Assembly (NCBI RefSeq): GCF_003148685.1 | Contig: NZ_QGGR01000010.1 | Location: forward strand, 124,001 to 188,000 | DNA: 64,000 nucleotides | Direction of reading: 5' to 3' | Source: Actinoplanes xinjiangensis | Lineage (GTDB): Bacteria > Actinomycetota > Actinomycetes > Mycobacteriales > Micromonosporaceae | In this document: positions 17,077-25,578 of the stretch, in pieces | Layout: the number at the start of each line of letters is the position of its first letter | Position numbering within the stretch: position 1 is the first letter of the stretch | Program-made: the position numbers and the translations under genes | Notes under the pieces: generated by a model | Databases searched by the model: none | What the model saw: the letters and a program-made list of their open reading frames with translations, nothing else | Told to the model about the DNA's origin: nothing

Positions 17077-19953
17077 TCAGTCGGTGAAGGACAGGGAAGT
17101 CACGGTTAGACCGGGGTGTCCGAAGAGGACGAAGAGAGCGTGTTTGCCGGTCAGCGGGGGGATGGGGGCGGTGGTCTCGCCGGGGGCTTCGGCGGGCAGG
17201 GTGGCCAGGATCTCGCCGGTGAGCGGGTCGTCCAGGCGCAGCACGATCGTGGCCCCGCTGTCGCCGGTGGCGAGTCGGACGGTCACCCGGGAGACGGCCC
17301 GGTCGAAGTCGATGTCGTCGAAGACGGCCCATGCGGTGGCGTCTTCGCTGCGGAGGGCCTCGCCGGGATCGGTGGGGATGGACACGGGGGTCGTTCCGGC
17401 GTACCCATCGTTGTCGATCATCCGGAGGACGGATCTCGGGGAGCGGGCCGGAATGCTCTCGCCGCGCACGCGCAGCGTCGTGGTCCGGCGCCAATCGGCG
17501 CTGGACGAGCCGACGGCCAGGGTGTGCGTGGCGTCCTCGATCACCCAGCGGGAACGGGTGACGTCCCAGAACGCCAGGTCGGCGGCGGGGAGCAGCAGTT
17601 CCACCGTGGACCGTTCGCCGGGAGCGAGGCGCACGTGCCGGTGACCGCGCAGGCGGCGCAGCGGCTGCTTGACGCGGGAACTCTGCTGGCGGGTGTAGAA
17701 CTGCACGATCTCCACGCCGGGACGGTCGCCGACGTTGATCACGTCGACGCTGACCGTCACCTCGCCGTCCGGGTCGATCGTGTCCGCCGTGACGTGCAGG
17801 TTCTCGTAGGCGAAGCGGGTGTAGGACAGTCCGTGGCCGAACGGGAACAGCGGCGTGCCGCGGAAGTAGAGGTAGGTGGCGTCGCTCGCGATGATGTCGT
17901 AGTCGAGTAGCTCGGGAAGTTCGGCGGCGTCGGTGTACCAGGTCTGGGTGAGCCGGCCGGCCGGGTCGACGGGTGCGCCGGTCCGGTCCGTGCCGAACAG
18001 CACGTCGGCGAGACCGGTCCCGTGCTCCTGGCCGCCGTGCGCCGACCACAACAATGCCGGCAGATGGTTCCGGGCCCAGCCGATCGCGTACGGGTAACTG
18101 CTGGTCAGCGCCAGCACGGTCCGGGGATTGGCGGCGTGCACGGCGTGGAGCAGCGCATCCTGGGTGCCGGGCAGGTTCAGGTCGCGGCGGTCCTCGGTCT
18201 CCCGGCCGGCCACCAGCGGATGGTTGCCGAGGGCCAGCACCACGACGTCGGCCTCCGCGGCCAGTGCGGCGGCGCCGGCCACCCCGTCGACGAGCAGGTC
18301 CACGGTGAAGACGGTCGCGTCGGCGGCGGTCTCGGCGGCGGTACGGACCAGACCGTCCTCGCCGGCTACCAGGTAGCGGCGGCTCTGCACATGCCGGATG
18401 GCCACGCCGTCGTCGGCCGGCTCCAGCCGGAACGTCTCCCGGACCTCCCAGCCGTGGGGGCCGGGACGGTCACTGACCAGCAGATGAGACTCGGGGCCGA
18501 GCCCTTCCGCCCCGACGAACCCGCCGCCCGTCGCGGTGCCGGCCTCTGTCACGGTGGTGCGTGTCCTGGTCGGCACCGATCGCAGGGAGATCGTCTCCTC
18601 GCCCCAGTCGAACACGTCGAAGAGGGCGGCGTCCGGGATGTCGTCGGCCGCCCGTACCCGCAGGGGGCCGTCGCCCGCCACGAGCAGGCCGGACGCGCAG
18701 CGCAGCGCCACCCGGTCGACGCCCTCGTGGAAGAGCACCGCATCGGTGCCGAGCCGGTCGGCGAGGGCGGCACGCAGGGTCCGGCGGTACGGGGGAGTGC
18801 CGCTGTACCAGTCGTCGAACGTGGTGTCGCCGAGCGGGCCGATCACCGCCACCCGGCCCACGACGGCGGGGTCGAGCGGCAGGATCCCGTCGTTGCCGAG
18901 CAGCACGACCGAGGCGCGGGCGGCCTCCCGGGCCAGCGCGCGATGCTCGGGGCAATCGATGACCTCGGGACCGATGTTGCGGTACGGGTCCTCGTCCGGG
19001 TTGAACTCGCCGAGCCGGACCCGTACCGAGAGGATGTGCCGGACCGCCGCGTCCACGTCGGACTCGGTGATCAGCCCGCGTTCCAGCGCCGTGGCGAACG
19101 ATCTCTCGGACAGCGGCCCGGGCTCGGTCACGCAGTCGATGCCGACCCGCAACGCGGCCGCGAACCCGGCCGGATGGTCGTCGAAGATCTGCTGGTCACC
19201 GGCGAGGTTCTGCACCGCGTAGGCGTCGCCGACCACCATCACGTCGTCTTCGCACCAGCCTCGCAGCACCTCGTTTATCAGCGGGCTCAGGTGGGTGGGC
19301 CGACCGTTGATCAGGTTGTAGGACGCCATCACGGCGACCGCGGCCCCGGCGGCGATGGCCGGCCGGAACGCGGGCAGTTCATATTCGTGCAGCACCCGCG
19401 GCGGCATGTTGCTCGACGTGAGACAACGATCGGTCTCGTTGTTGTAGGCGAGGAAGTGCTTGAGGGTGGGCGCGGTGCGCAGCCGGCGCGGATCGTCACC
19501 GCGCAGCCCCTCCGAGTACGCCGTGCTCAGCACCCCGGTCAACCACGGGTCCTCGGCGTAGCCCTCCTCGTTGCGGCCCCACCGCGGGTCGCGCAGCAGG
19601 TTGACGACCGGCGCCCAGACGTTGAGCCCGACCTTCTCCGGGTCGCGGTGGTGCATGGCCCGTACCTCGGTGCCGACCGCTGTCCCGACCCGGCGCAGCA
19701 GGTCCGGATCCCAGCTGGTGGCTAGCCCGACTGCCTGGGGGAAAGCGCTTGCCGTTCCGAGCCAGGCGACGCCGTGCAGAGCTTCGGTTCCGGTGCGGAA
19801 CGACCCGATTCCCAGCCGGGGGACGGCGGCCTGGTGCTGATGCAGGAGGGCGATCTTCTCCGCCAGGTCGAGCCGGCCCAGAAGGTCGGACACCCGTGCG
19901 GCGAGCTTCTGCTGCGGGTCGCGAAAGACGATGCGAGAGGGGGATTCGGTCAC
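17077..19953 (-). CDS. GH3 beta-xylosidase/beta-glucosidase with beta-trefoil insert
   Basis: 958-residue cytosolic GH3 glycosidase with no signal peptide. The N-terminal GH3 barrel (about 20-330) contains KHFLAYNN (Lys165-His166) and the nucleophile Asp243 in VVGDAYA. The alpha/beta domain starts about 345 (ASVVLLGNDGILPL) and is interrupted at about 411-555 by a fascin-like beta-trefoil (repeats such as LFDVFDWGEETISLRS and RHVQSRRYLVAGEDG). It resumes with GRETEDRRDLNLPG, which supplies the acid/base Glu; an FnIII-like domain (about 720-800) and a C-terminal beta-sandwich follow. The barrel resembles beta-xylosidases. The GTG start has GAAGGA upstream. Confidence 0.92.
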   Translation of the reverse strand: MTESPSRIVFRDPQQKLAARVSDLLGRLDLAEKIALLHQHQAAVPRLGIGSFRTGTEALHGVAWLGTASAFPQAVGLATSWDPDLLRRVGTAVGTEVRAMHHRDPEKVGLNVWAPVVNLLRDPRWGRNEEGYAEDPWLTGVLSTAYSEGLRGDDPRRLRTAPTLKHFLAYNNETDRCLTSSNMPPRVLHEYELPAFRPAIAAGAAVAVMASYNLINGRPTHLSPLINEVLRGWCEDDVMVVGDAYAVQNLAGDQQIFDDHPAGFAAALRVGIDCVTEPGPLSERSFATALERGLITESDVDAAVRHILSVRVRLGEFNPDEDPYRNIGPEVIDCPEHRALAREAARASVVLLGNDGILPLDPAVVGRVAVIGPLGDTTFDDWYSGTPPYRRTLRAALADRLGTDAVLFHEGVDRVALRCASGLLVAGDGPLRVRAADDIPDAALFDVFDWGEETISLRSVPTRTRTTVTEAGTATGGGFVGAEGLGPESHLLVSDRPGPHGWEVRETFRLEPADDGVAIRHVQSRRYLVAGEDGLVRTAAETAADATVFTVDLLVDGVAGAAALAAEADVVVLALGNHPLVAGRETEDRRDLNLPGTQDALLHAVHAANPRTVLALTSSYPYAIGWARNHLPALLWSAHGGQEHGTGLADVLFGTDRTGAPVDPAGRLTQTWYTDAAELPELLDYDIIASDATYLYFRGTPLFPFGHGLSYTRFAYENLHVTADTIDPDGEVTVSVDVINVGDRPGVEIVQFYTRQQSSRVKQPLRRLRGHRHVRLAPGERSTVELLLPAADLAFWDVTRSRWVIEDATHTLAVGSSSADWRRTTTLRVRGESIPARSPRSVLRMIDNDGYAGTTPVSIPTDPGEALRSEDATAWAVFDDIDFDRAVSRVTVRLATGDSGATIVLRLDDPLTGEILATLPAEAPGETTAPIPPLTGKHALFVLFGHPGLTVTSLSFTD

Positions 19954-20389
19954 AACGTGTTCCTTCGGGCCAAGCCGTGTCGTCGAAGCGCTTCGACAGC
20001 GCGGCGGAAGAAGCCTCCGCGAGTGGTTTCGCGAATGTTTCGGACGGAGTTCCCTGAGGCTCGCACCACAGTTACGCCTCGGTCAAGGCGCTGCGGGCAT
20101 GTTTGGTCATCGATTGTTACCGCGGATCCGCCGCCGCCCGGCTGGTCGGAGTCCACTTCGCCCGCATTGACCCCGGCGCATGCAACGGGTCGGTCCGCAT
20201 CGGACCTGCGCTGCCGCCGGCCGCCGGTGGATGGGGGACCAGCGGTGGTCGAGGGGGTGGGACGGGCATTCCGGCGAGGAGAGACCGACGGTGGTCAGAG
20301 GGAGGCGGGGCCAGCGTCGCCGGGAGGACGGAGAGGCGGTGCTCAGAGGGGGCGGGGCGGGCGTCGCCGGGAGGGCGGAGCGGCGGTCG
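19954..20389. other. 436-bp region between GH3 and ROK genes
   Basis: Holds the GH3 promoter region with a LacI-type palindrome at its start, then purine-rich imperfect repeats before the ROK stop. Short plus-strand frames here lack ribosome sites and look like chance openings. Confidence 0.5.
19982..19997. promoter_or_regulatory. LacI-type palindromic operator
   Basis: GTCGAAGCGCTTCGAC, a perfect 16-bp palindrome with the central CG step typical of LacI-family operators, lies 28 bases upstream of the GH3 start codon. The regulator would be encoded elsewhere. Confidence 0.65.
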
Positions 20390-20400
20390 TCAGGGGGCGG
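20243..20400. repeat. Imperfect 46-48-bp direct repeats
   Basis: Degenerate units containing CGGTGGTCAG-like starts and CGTCGCCGGGAGG recur at about 20243, 20289, 20337 and 20384. They abut and just enter the 3' end of the ROK gene. Confidence 0.55.
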
Positions 20401-21670
20401 CGGGCAGGGCCCCGGTGTCGATGCGGTCCAGGTGGGAGACCGCTCCGCCCAGGGCGGCGGCGTGCAGGCCCAGTGTGGAGGCGGTCAGGCGGGCACCGCC
20501 GGCGGCCGGGGCCAGGGTGTTGCGGGCCAGTTCCGCCTCGGCGGCCGGCAGGATCCACTCGGCCAGCGCGGCGTAGTGGTCGCCGAGCACGATCACCTCG
20601 GGGTTGACCAGGTTCGCCAGGAGGGCGAGACCCTGACCGAGGTGGCACCCGGTGTCCCGCAGCGCGGTCAGCACGCCGGTGTCGCCGGAGCGGGCCAGGG
20701 CGGCGACCTGGTCGACGGCGGGTGCCAGGTCGGCCAGGGCCGCCGGGTCGAAACCGGGCAGGGCCTGCCGGACCAGTTGTTCGATCCCGGCCAGGTCGGC
20801 GAGGGTCGGTGAGCCGGCCGGGCCGAGGCCGAACCGTCCGATCTGGCCGGTGAATCCACGGGAGCCGCGCAAGAGACGGCCGCCGACGACGATGCCGGCC
20901 TCGATCCCGGCGGCGCCGCTGACGTACGTCAGATCGTGTGCCGGATGACCGCCGTGCCGCAGCTCGGCGACCGCGGCGAGGCCCGCATGGTTGGCGACGG
21001 TGACGTCCAGGTCGGGCTGGCGCAGCGAGCCGGAGAGCAGGCCGCGCAGGTCCACGTCGGACCAGCCGAGTGACGGCGACAGCCGGACCGTGCCGCCGTC
21101 GGTGACCAGGCCGGGCACCGCCACGGTGAGGCCGAGGACCTGGCGGCCCTGCCGGCGCACCCGGGTCGCGGCCCGCTGAGCCAGCGCGGCCACCGCACTG
21201 ATCGCCCGCCCGGGACCGATGGCGGAACCGATGGCCGGGCCGTCGGGAGTGCCGCTGCCGGGGCCGCCGTCGAATTGCCGGTGCCAGAGCAGGAGCTGGT
21301 CGCCGGCGAAGTCGACGGCGAGCGCGGTGAGGTGGTCGGCGGCGACCTGGAGGCCGATCGCGGCGTACGCCGAACCGTCCAGCGCCAGCGCGGTGCCGGG
21401 CCGGCCGATCCGGTTGCCGCTCAGGCCGGTCTCGCGCAGCAGGCGCTGCTCGATCAGGGCGCCGGTCAGGCTGGAGACGGTGGCCTTGTTGAGCCCGGTC
21501 GACGCGGCGATGGAGGCGCGTGAGCTGGGCCCGTTGGCGCGCAGGTGCCGCAGCACCACGGCCAGGTTGGTGGCGCGCACGTCGGTGAAGTCGGCCGGTT
21601 GTGGGTCGGCCCGGGTGGTCTTCACATCAAGCCCCGCTCTCGGCGCGTCGCGTGCTGTCCGCCTGGTCAT
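20390..21670 (-). CDS. ROK-family transcriptional repressor (XylR-like)
   Basis: About 411-426 residues. An N-terminal winged HTH (SRASIAASTGLNKATVSSL) is joined to a ROK sugar-binding domain. The usual ROK zinc motif (CxCGxxGCxE) is absent: the matching segment reads GQIGRFGLGPAGSPTLADL with no Cys, and the kinase GHxxxD is also lost, so it is a regulator only. The GTG at 21625 (starting VKTTRADPQ) is a likely alternative start. It is divergent from the sugar ABC operon, and a XylR-type operator lies between them, so it probably represses transporter and glycosidases. Confidence 0.88.
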   Translation of the reverse strand: MTRRTARDAPRAGLDVKTTRADPQPADFTDVRATNLAVVLRHLRANGPSSRASIAASTGLNKATVSSLTGALIEQRLLRETGLSGNRIGRPGTALALDGSAYAAIGLQVAADHLTALAVDFAGDQLLLWHRQFDGGPGSGTPDGPAIGSAIGPGRAISAVAALAQRAATRVRRQGRQVLGLTVAVPGLVTDGGTVRLSPSLGWSDVDLRGLLSGSLRQPDLDVTVANHAGLAAVAELRHGGHPAHDLTYVSGAAGIEAGIVVGGRLLRGSRGFTGQIGRFGLGPAGSPTLADLAGIEQLVRQALPGFDPAALADLAPAVDQVAALARSGDTGVLTALRDTGCHLGQGLALLANLVNPEVIVLGDHYAALAEWILPAAEAELARNTLAPAAGGARLTASTLGLHAAALGGAVSHLDRIDTGALPAAP

Positions 21671-21719
21671 CTTGCCGCATCACCGCGGTTCGTCGTCTCC
21701 CCTGATCGGCGCCTGACGG

Positions 21720-21733
21720 TGGGTGCGCTCCCA
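21720..21733. promoter_or_regulatory. CebR/CelR-like operator upstream of the sugar transporter
   Basis: TGGGTGCGCTCCCA matches 13 of 14 bases of the CebR/CelR operator. It lies in the ROK-transporter gap, about 100 bases upstream of the binding-protein gene, and links the transporter to the same control as the GH5 enzyme. Confidence 0.65.
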
Positions 21734-21784
21734 TTCGATGCTTGTCGGCTCGGCACCACGTCAGTTAGCTTGTCTTCGATGTAC

Positions 21785-21809
21785 TTAGTTTAGACGCTAA
21801 CCAAACTAA
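21785..21809. promoter_or_regulatory. XylR-type ROK operator
   Basis: TTAGTTT-N11-AAACTAA, perfect arms with the same 11-bp spacing as classical XylR operators of Bacillus. It lies 26 bases before the binding-protein start and adjacent to the ROK gene. A related copy lies at 27726-27750. Confidence 0.85.
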
Positions 21810-21834
21810 ACCCATAACGGAAGGGTGGTGCGCC

Positions 21835-23508
21835 GTGGCGAATACGCTTCCGGGCGCGTCGACGAACAGGCGGAACTTCCTCGGGCTGGTCGGCCTCGGC
21901 GCCGCATCCCTGGCGGGCGGCGGAGCGCTCGCGGGCTGTAGCAAGGACCCGAGCGCCAAGGGCACGGCGACCAACGCCCAGCAGGCGGCCGGGCTGGTTC
22001 CCCAGTTCAAGGACTCCACCCTGATCCAGCCGGACGTCAAGGGCATCCGCCCGATGGCGGACGGTTACGTCAAGTACCCCACGTCGCTCGTCGACGCCGT
22101 CTCCGAGAAGCCGATCACCAGCGGCAAGCCGATCACCGCGACCACCCCGTGGTGGGGTCCGGCGCCGCCGGCCGGGAACAAGCTGAACGAGGCGGTCAAC
22201 GCCGATCTCGGCGGTGCCGTCAACTTCAGCATCCAGGACGGCAACACCTACGGCGACAAGCTCAACACCATGCTCGGCGCCCGGGACGTGCCGGACCTGA
22301 CGTGCATCCCGGGCTGGGAGGTCAACAAGCTGGCCCGGTTCTCCGAGGGTGTGCACGCCCTCTTCGAGGACCTGACCCCCCACCTGGCCGGGGACAAGGT
22401 CAACGCGTACCCGCTGCTCGCCGGCCTGGACACCGCGGCCTGGCAGGACTCGGTGTGGGGCGGCAAGCTGATGGGCGTCCCGTTCCCCACCGACGCGCCG
22501 TACCCGTCGGTGCTGTTCGTCCGCAAGGACGTCATCGACGAGCGGGGTGTCGCCGCGCCGACCACCCTGGACGAGCTCTACGAGTTCGGCAAGAAGATGA
22601 CCAACGCCGACAAGGGCGAGTGGGCCTTCGGCGACGTCTGGTGGGAGGTGCAGCAGATCTGCGGTGCCGGCGGCTCGGAGAACGGCTGGCTGAAGGCCGC
22701 CGACGGCAAGGTCGTGAACCGCATGGAGCTGCCCGAGTACAAGCGGGCCGTCGAGTTCATGGCCCGGCTCTACGCCGAGAAGCTCATCCACCCGGAGATC
22801 GCGGCCAGCAAGGGCGGTGACGTCACCACCCTGTTCAAGGGCGGCAAGATCTTCATGTACGCGACCGGCGGCGGTTCCTGGAAGGAGACGTGGCGTCCGG
22901 CCGTGCAGGTCAACCCGAAGTTCAACATGCAGGCCGTGAAGGTGTTCGGCGCGGACAAGGGACAGAACCCGGTGCGCTGGCGGACCCGCCCGTCGATCCT
23001 CTGGACGTTCGTCAAGAAGGGGCTCGGCCAGGAGCGTACCCAGGAACTGCTGCGTGTCCTGAACTACACCGCGGCGCCGTTCGGCACCAAGGAGTGGGAG
23101 CTGCAGAACTACGGGGTCGAGGGCACGCACTTCAAGCGGGACGCGAGTGGCTCGCCGGTCACCAACGATCTGTGGGTCAAGGAGTTCGCCAACCAGTTCG
23201 TCTTCCTCGGCGGGCGGCCGCCGGTCGTCGTCGGCGGCCCGGACATCCCGACGTACGCCGCGGACTTCGTGAACTGGGGTAACGACGCCTCGAAGTACCT
23301 CGAGACGAACCCGTGGGACGGCATCAAGGTGGAGACGCCGACCCAGATGGCGGCCATCGCGCAGCCCACCGAGGACAAGATCACCGACATCCTGCGGGGC
23401 CGTACGCCGATCAGCGACTTCGACAAGGTCGTCTCGGAATGGCGGGCCGCCGGTGGCGACGCGGGCCGTGACTTCTACGCCAAGGTCCTGGCTGACAACG
23501 GGCGATGA
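21835..23508 (+). CDS. Sugar ABC transporter binding lipoprotein (LplA-like)
   Basis: 557-residue extracellular solute-binding protein. The leader has a twin-arginine motif (TNRRNFLGL) and a lipobox ending LAGC, so it is probably exported folded by Tat and lipid-anchored. Size and features match the LplA/YtcQ group of oligosaccharide-binding proteins. The GTG start has GGAAGGG upstream. It is the first gene of a three-gene operon controlled by ROK and CebR-like sites. No ATPase gene is present, so a shared MsiK-type ATPase elsewhere is expected. Confidence 0.93.
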   Translation: MANTLPGASTNRRNFLGLVGLGAASLAGGGALAGCSKDPSAKGTATNAQQAAGLVPQFKDSTLIQPDVKGIRPMADGYVKYPTSLVDAVSEKPITSGKPITATTPWWGPAPPAGNKLNEAVNADLGGAVNFSIQDGNTYGDKLNTMLGARDVPDLTCIPGWEVNKLARFSEGVHALFEDLTPHLAGDKVNAYPLLAGLDTAAWQDSVWGGKLMGVPFPTDAPYPSVLFVRKDVIDERGVAAPTTLDELYEFGKKMTNADKGEWAFGDVWWEVQQICGAGGSENGWLKAADGKVVNRMELPEYKRAVEFMARLYAEKLIHPEIAASKGGDVTTLFKGGKIFMYATGGGSWKETWRPAVQVNPKFNMQAVKVFGADKGQNPVRWRTRPSILWTFVKKGLGQERTQELLRVLNYTAAPFGTKEWELQNYGVEGTHFKRDASGSPVTNDLWVKEFANQFVFLGGRPPVVVGGPDIPTYAADFVNWGNDASKYLETNPWDGIKVETPTQMAAIAQPTEDKITDILRGRTPISDFDKVVSEWRAAGGDAGRDFYAKVLADNGR

Positions 23509-24509
23509 GCGCGCCACCCGTCGCCGAGCCGCGCACCGCGGTGACGGCGAAGAAGAAGGCCAAGGCGGTCCCGCGGCAGCAGCTGTCCTTCGGGCAGCGG
23601 CTGCGGCGGGACTGGCCGCTGCTGCTCATGTGCGTCCCGGCGATGGTGCTGCTGCTGGTGTTCCACTACGTGCCGGCGCTCGGCAACGTCATCGCCTTCC
23701 AGGACTACAACCCGTTCGTCGGCGACGATCCGCTGGAGGCGTTCCTCTACAGCGAGTGGATCGGGTTCGGCAACTTCGAGTACCTGTTCAAGACCCAGGC
23801 GTTCTGGGACTCGGTGATCACCACGCTGTCGATCACGGCGTTCCAGCTGCTGTTCTACTTCCCGATCCCGATCGCGCTGGCCGTCCTGCTGAACAGCATC
23901 CTGTCGCCGAAGATCCGGGCGCTGGTGCAGAGCGTCGTCTACCTGCCGCACTTCTTCAGCTGGGTGCTGGTGGTGTCGCTGTTCCAGATGATGCTCGGCG
24001 GGGCGGGGCTACTCGCGCAGACGTTGCGGCAGGCCGGCTACACACCGCCGGAGATCATGACCAACCCGGACACCTTCATGTTCCTGATCACCTCGCAGGC
24101 GGTCTGGAAGGACGCCGGCTGGGGCATGATCGTCTTCCTGGCGGCGCTCGCGGCCATCGATCCCGCGCTGTACGAGGCGTCCGCCGCGGACGGGGCCGGC
24201 CGGTGGCGGCGGATGTGGCACATCACCCTGCCCGGCCTGCGGTCGGTGATCGTGTTGCTGCTGATCCTGCGGCTGGGTGACGCGCTCAACGTCGGCTTCG
24301 AGCAGTTCGTGCTGCAACGGGAGATGGTCGGCCGGGAGGCGGCCGAGGTGGTCGACACCTACGTCTACTACCAGGGCATCGCGGTCCAGCAGTGGGGTGT
24401 CGGCGCGGCCGCCGGCCTGTTCAAGGCGGTGGTCGGGATCCTCCTGATCGTGGGGGCCAACAAGATGGCGCACCGCTTCGGCGAACAAGGGATCTATTCG
24501 AAGTCATGA
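23505..24509 (+). CDS. Sugar ABC transporter permease (LplB-like)
   Basis: 334-residue inner membrane permease with six core helices after a basic cytosolic N terminus. The EAA loop that docks the ATPase is visible as YEASAADGAGRWRRMWHITLP. The ATG overlaps the stop of the binding protein by four bases. It works with the next permease as a heterodimer to import oligosaccharides. Confidence 0.94.
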   Translation: MSAPPVAEPRTAVTAKKKAKAVPRQQLSFGQRLRRDWPLLLMCVPAMVLLLVFHYVPALGNVIAFQDYNPFVGDDPLEAFLYSEWIGFGNFEYLFKTQAFWDSVITTLSITAFQLLFYFPIPIALAVLLNSILSPKIRALVQSVVYLPHFFSWVLVVSLFQMMLGGAGLLAQTLRQAGYTPPEIMTNPDTFMFLITSQAVWKDAGWGMIVFLAALAAIDPALYEASAADGAGRWRRMWHITLPGLRSVIVLLLILRLGDALNVGFEQFVLQREMVGREAAEVVDTYVYYQGIAVQQWGVGAAAGLFKAVVGILLIVGANKMAHRFGEQGIYSKS

Positions 24510-25441
24510 GCGCAGACACGACAGTCCGGCCCCGGCGCAACACGCTGCGGCCGGTGTGGGAGGAGCAGCCGTCGCTGCTCGGCCAGTTCGGCAAGGGCAC
24601 GATCCTCACCGTCGTGGTGGCGGTCGTGCTGGTGCCGCTCTGGGTGGTCGTGGTCACCAGCCTGTCGTCCGAGAAGACGATCAACAGCGCCGGTGGGTAC
24701 GTCTTCATCCCCCGGGAATTCAACCCGTCCGCGTACGTGGTGATCTTCTCGGGTGGGCAGATCACCGACGCGATCCTGGTGAGCACGATCGTGACGGTCG
24801 CCGGCACGGCCCTCAGTCTGGTCGTCACGGTGCTCGCCGCGTACGGCCTGTCCCGGCCCGGCACCCTCGGGCACAAGCCGATCCTGTTCTACTTCCTGCT
24901 GACGTTCCTGATCTACCCCGGCATGATCCCGAGCTATCTGGTGGTCACCGGCCTGGGATTGAAGGACAACCTGCTGTCGCTGATCCTGCCGACCGCGATC
25001 AGCGCGTTCAACCTGGTGGTGCTGCGGGCGTTCTTCATGAGCATCCCGGGGGAGTTGTACGACAGCGCCCGGATGGACGGCGCCGGCGAACTGCGCATCC
25101 TGACCCGGATCGTGCTGCCGCTCTCCAAGGCGGTGACCGCGGTGGTCGGGCTGTTCTACGCGGTCGGCTACTGGAACGCGTTCTTCAACGCCATCCTCTA
25201 CATCGACCGGAACGACCTCCAGCCGGTCCAGCGGGTGCTCCAGCAGTTCATCCTGGCCGGTCAGTCCCCGTCGACGTCGGGTGCGGCGGTCGCGATCCCG
25301 GGTCTCGGCTCGTCGGTCCCGCCCAGCCTGGCGATCAAGATGGCCGTCGTGGTCGTGACGATCGTGCCCGCGCTGATCATCTATCCGTTCGTCCAGCGTC
25401 ACTTCACCAAGGGCGTCATCATCGGAGCGGTGAAGGGCTAG
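24506..25441 (+). CDS. Sugar ABC transporter permease (LplC-like)
   Basis: 311-residue permease with six helices and the EAA loop YDSARMDGAGELRILTRIVLP. The ATG overlaps the upstream stop by four bases, and the three genes form one coupled operon. A dispersed inverted repeat begins ten bases after its stop and probably ends the transcript. Confidence 0.94.
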   Translation: MSADTTVRPRRNTLRPVWEEQPSLLGQFGKGTILTVVVAVVLVPLWVVVVTSLSSEKTINSAGGYVFIPREFNPSAYVVIFSGGQITDAILVSTIVTVAGTALSLVVTVLAAYGLSRPGTLGHKPILFYFLLTFLIYPGMIPSYLVVTGLGLKDNLLSLILPTAISAFNLVVLRAFFMSIPGELYDSARMDGAGELRILTRIVLPLSKAVTAVVGLFYAVGYWNAFFNAILYIDRNDLQPVQRVLQQFILAGQSPSTSGAAVAIPGLGSSVPPSLAIKMAVVVVTIVPALIIYPFVQRHFTKGVIIGAVKG

Positions 25442-25450
25442 ATCAATACA

Positions 25451-25503
25451 GGCTGGCTCCCACCGCTGTCTCAAGCGTCTTGAGACAGCGGTGAGGACCA
25501 GCC
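25451..25503. repeat. Dispersed gene-end inverted repeat, copy S1 (terminator-like)
   Basis: Two 25-bp arms with three mismatches around a CGT loop, sharing the core CACCGCTGTCTC / GAGACAGCGGTG with the 63-bp array at 16.6-17.0 kb. It lies between the convergent permease and GH95 genes. Confidence 0.85.
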
Positions 25504-25578
25504 TGACTTGACCTTGCGCCGGGACCGACCGGGAGCGGGCGATCCGGCGAAGCCGGCCGGCCCGGAGGGCCGGGCCGG

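Noticed and set aside
15925..18049. Long frames with 21-residue peptide repeats across the 63-bp array, on both strands
   Set aside because: The period is a multiple of three, which keeps several frames open by itself; there is no ribosome site or third-position bias in the array, and the frames run into real genes.
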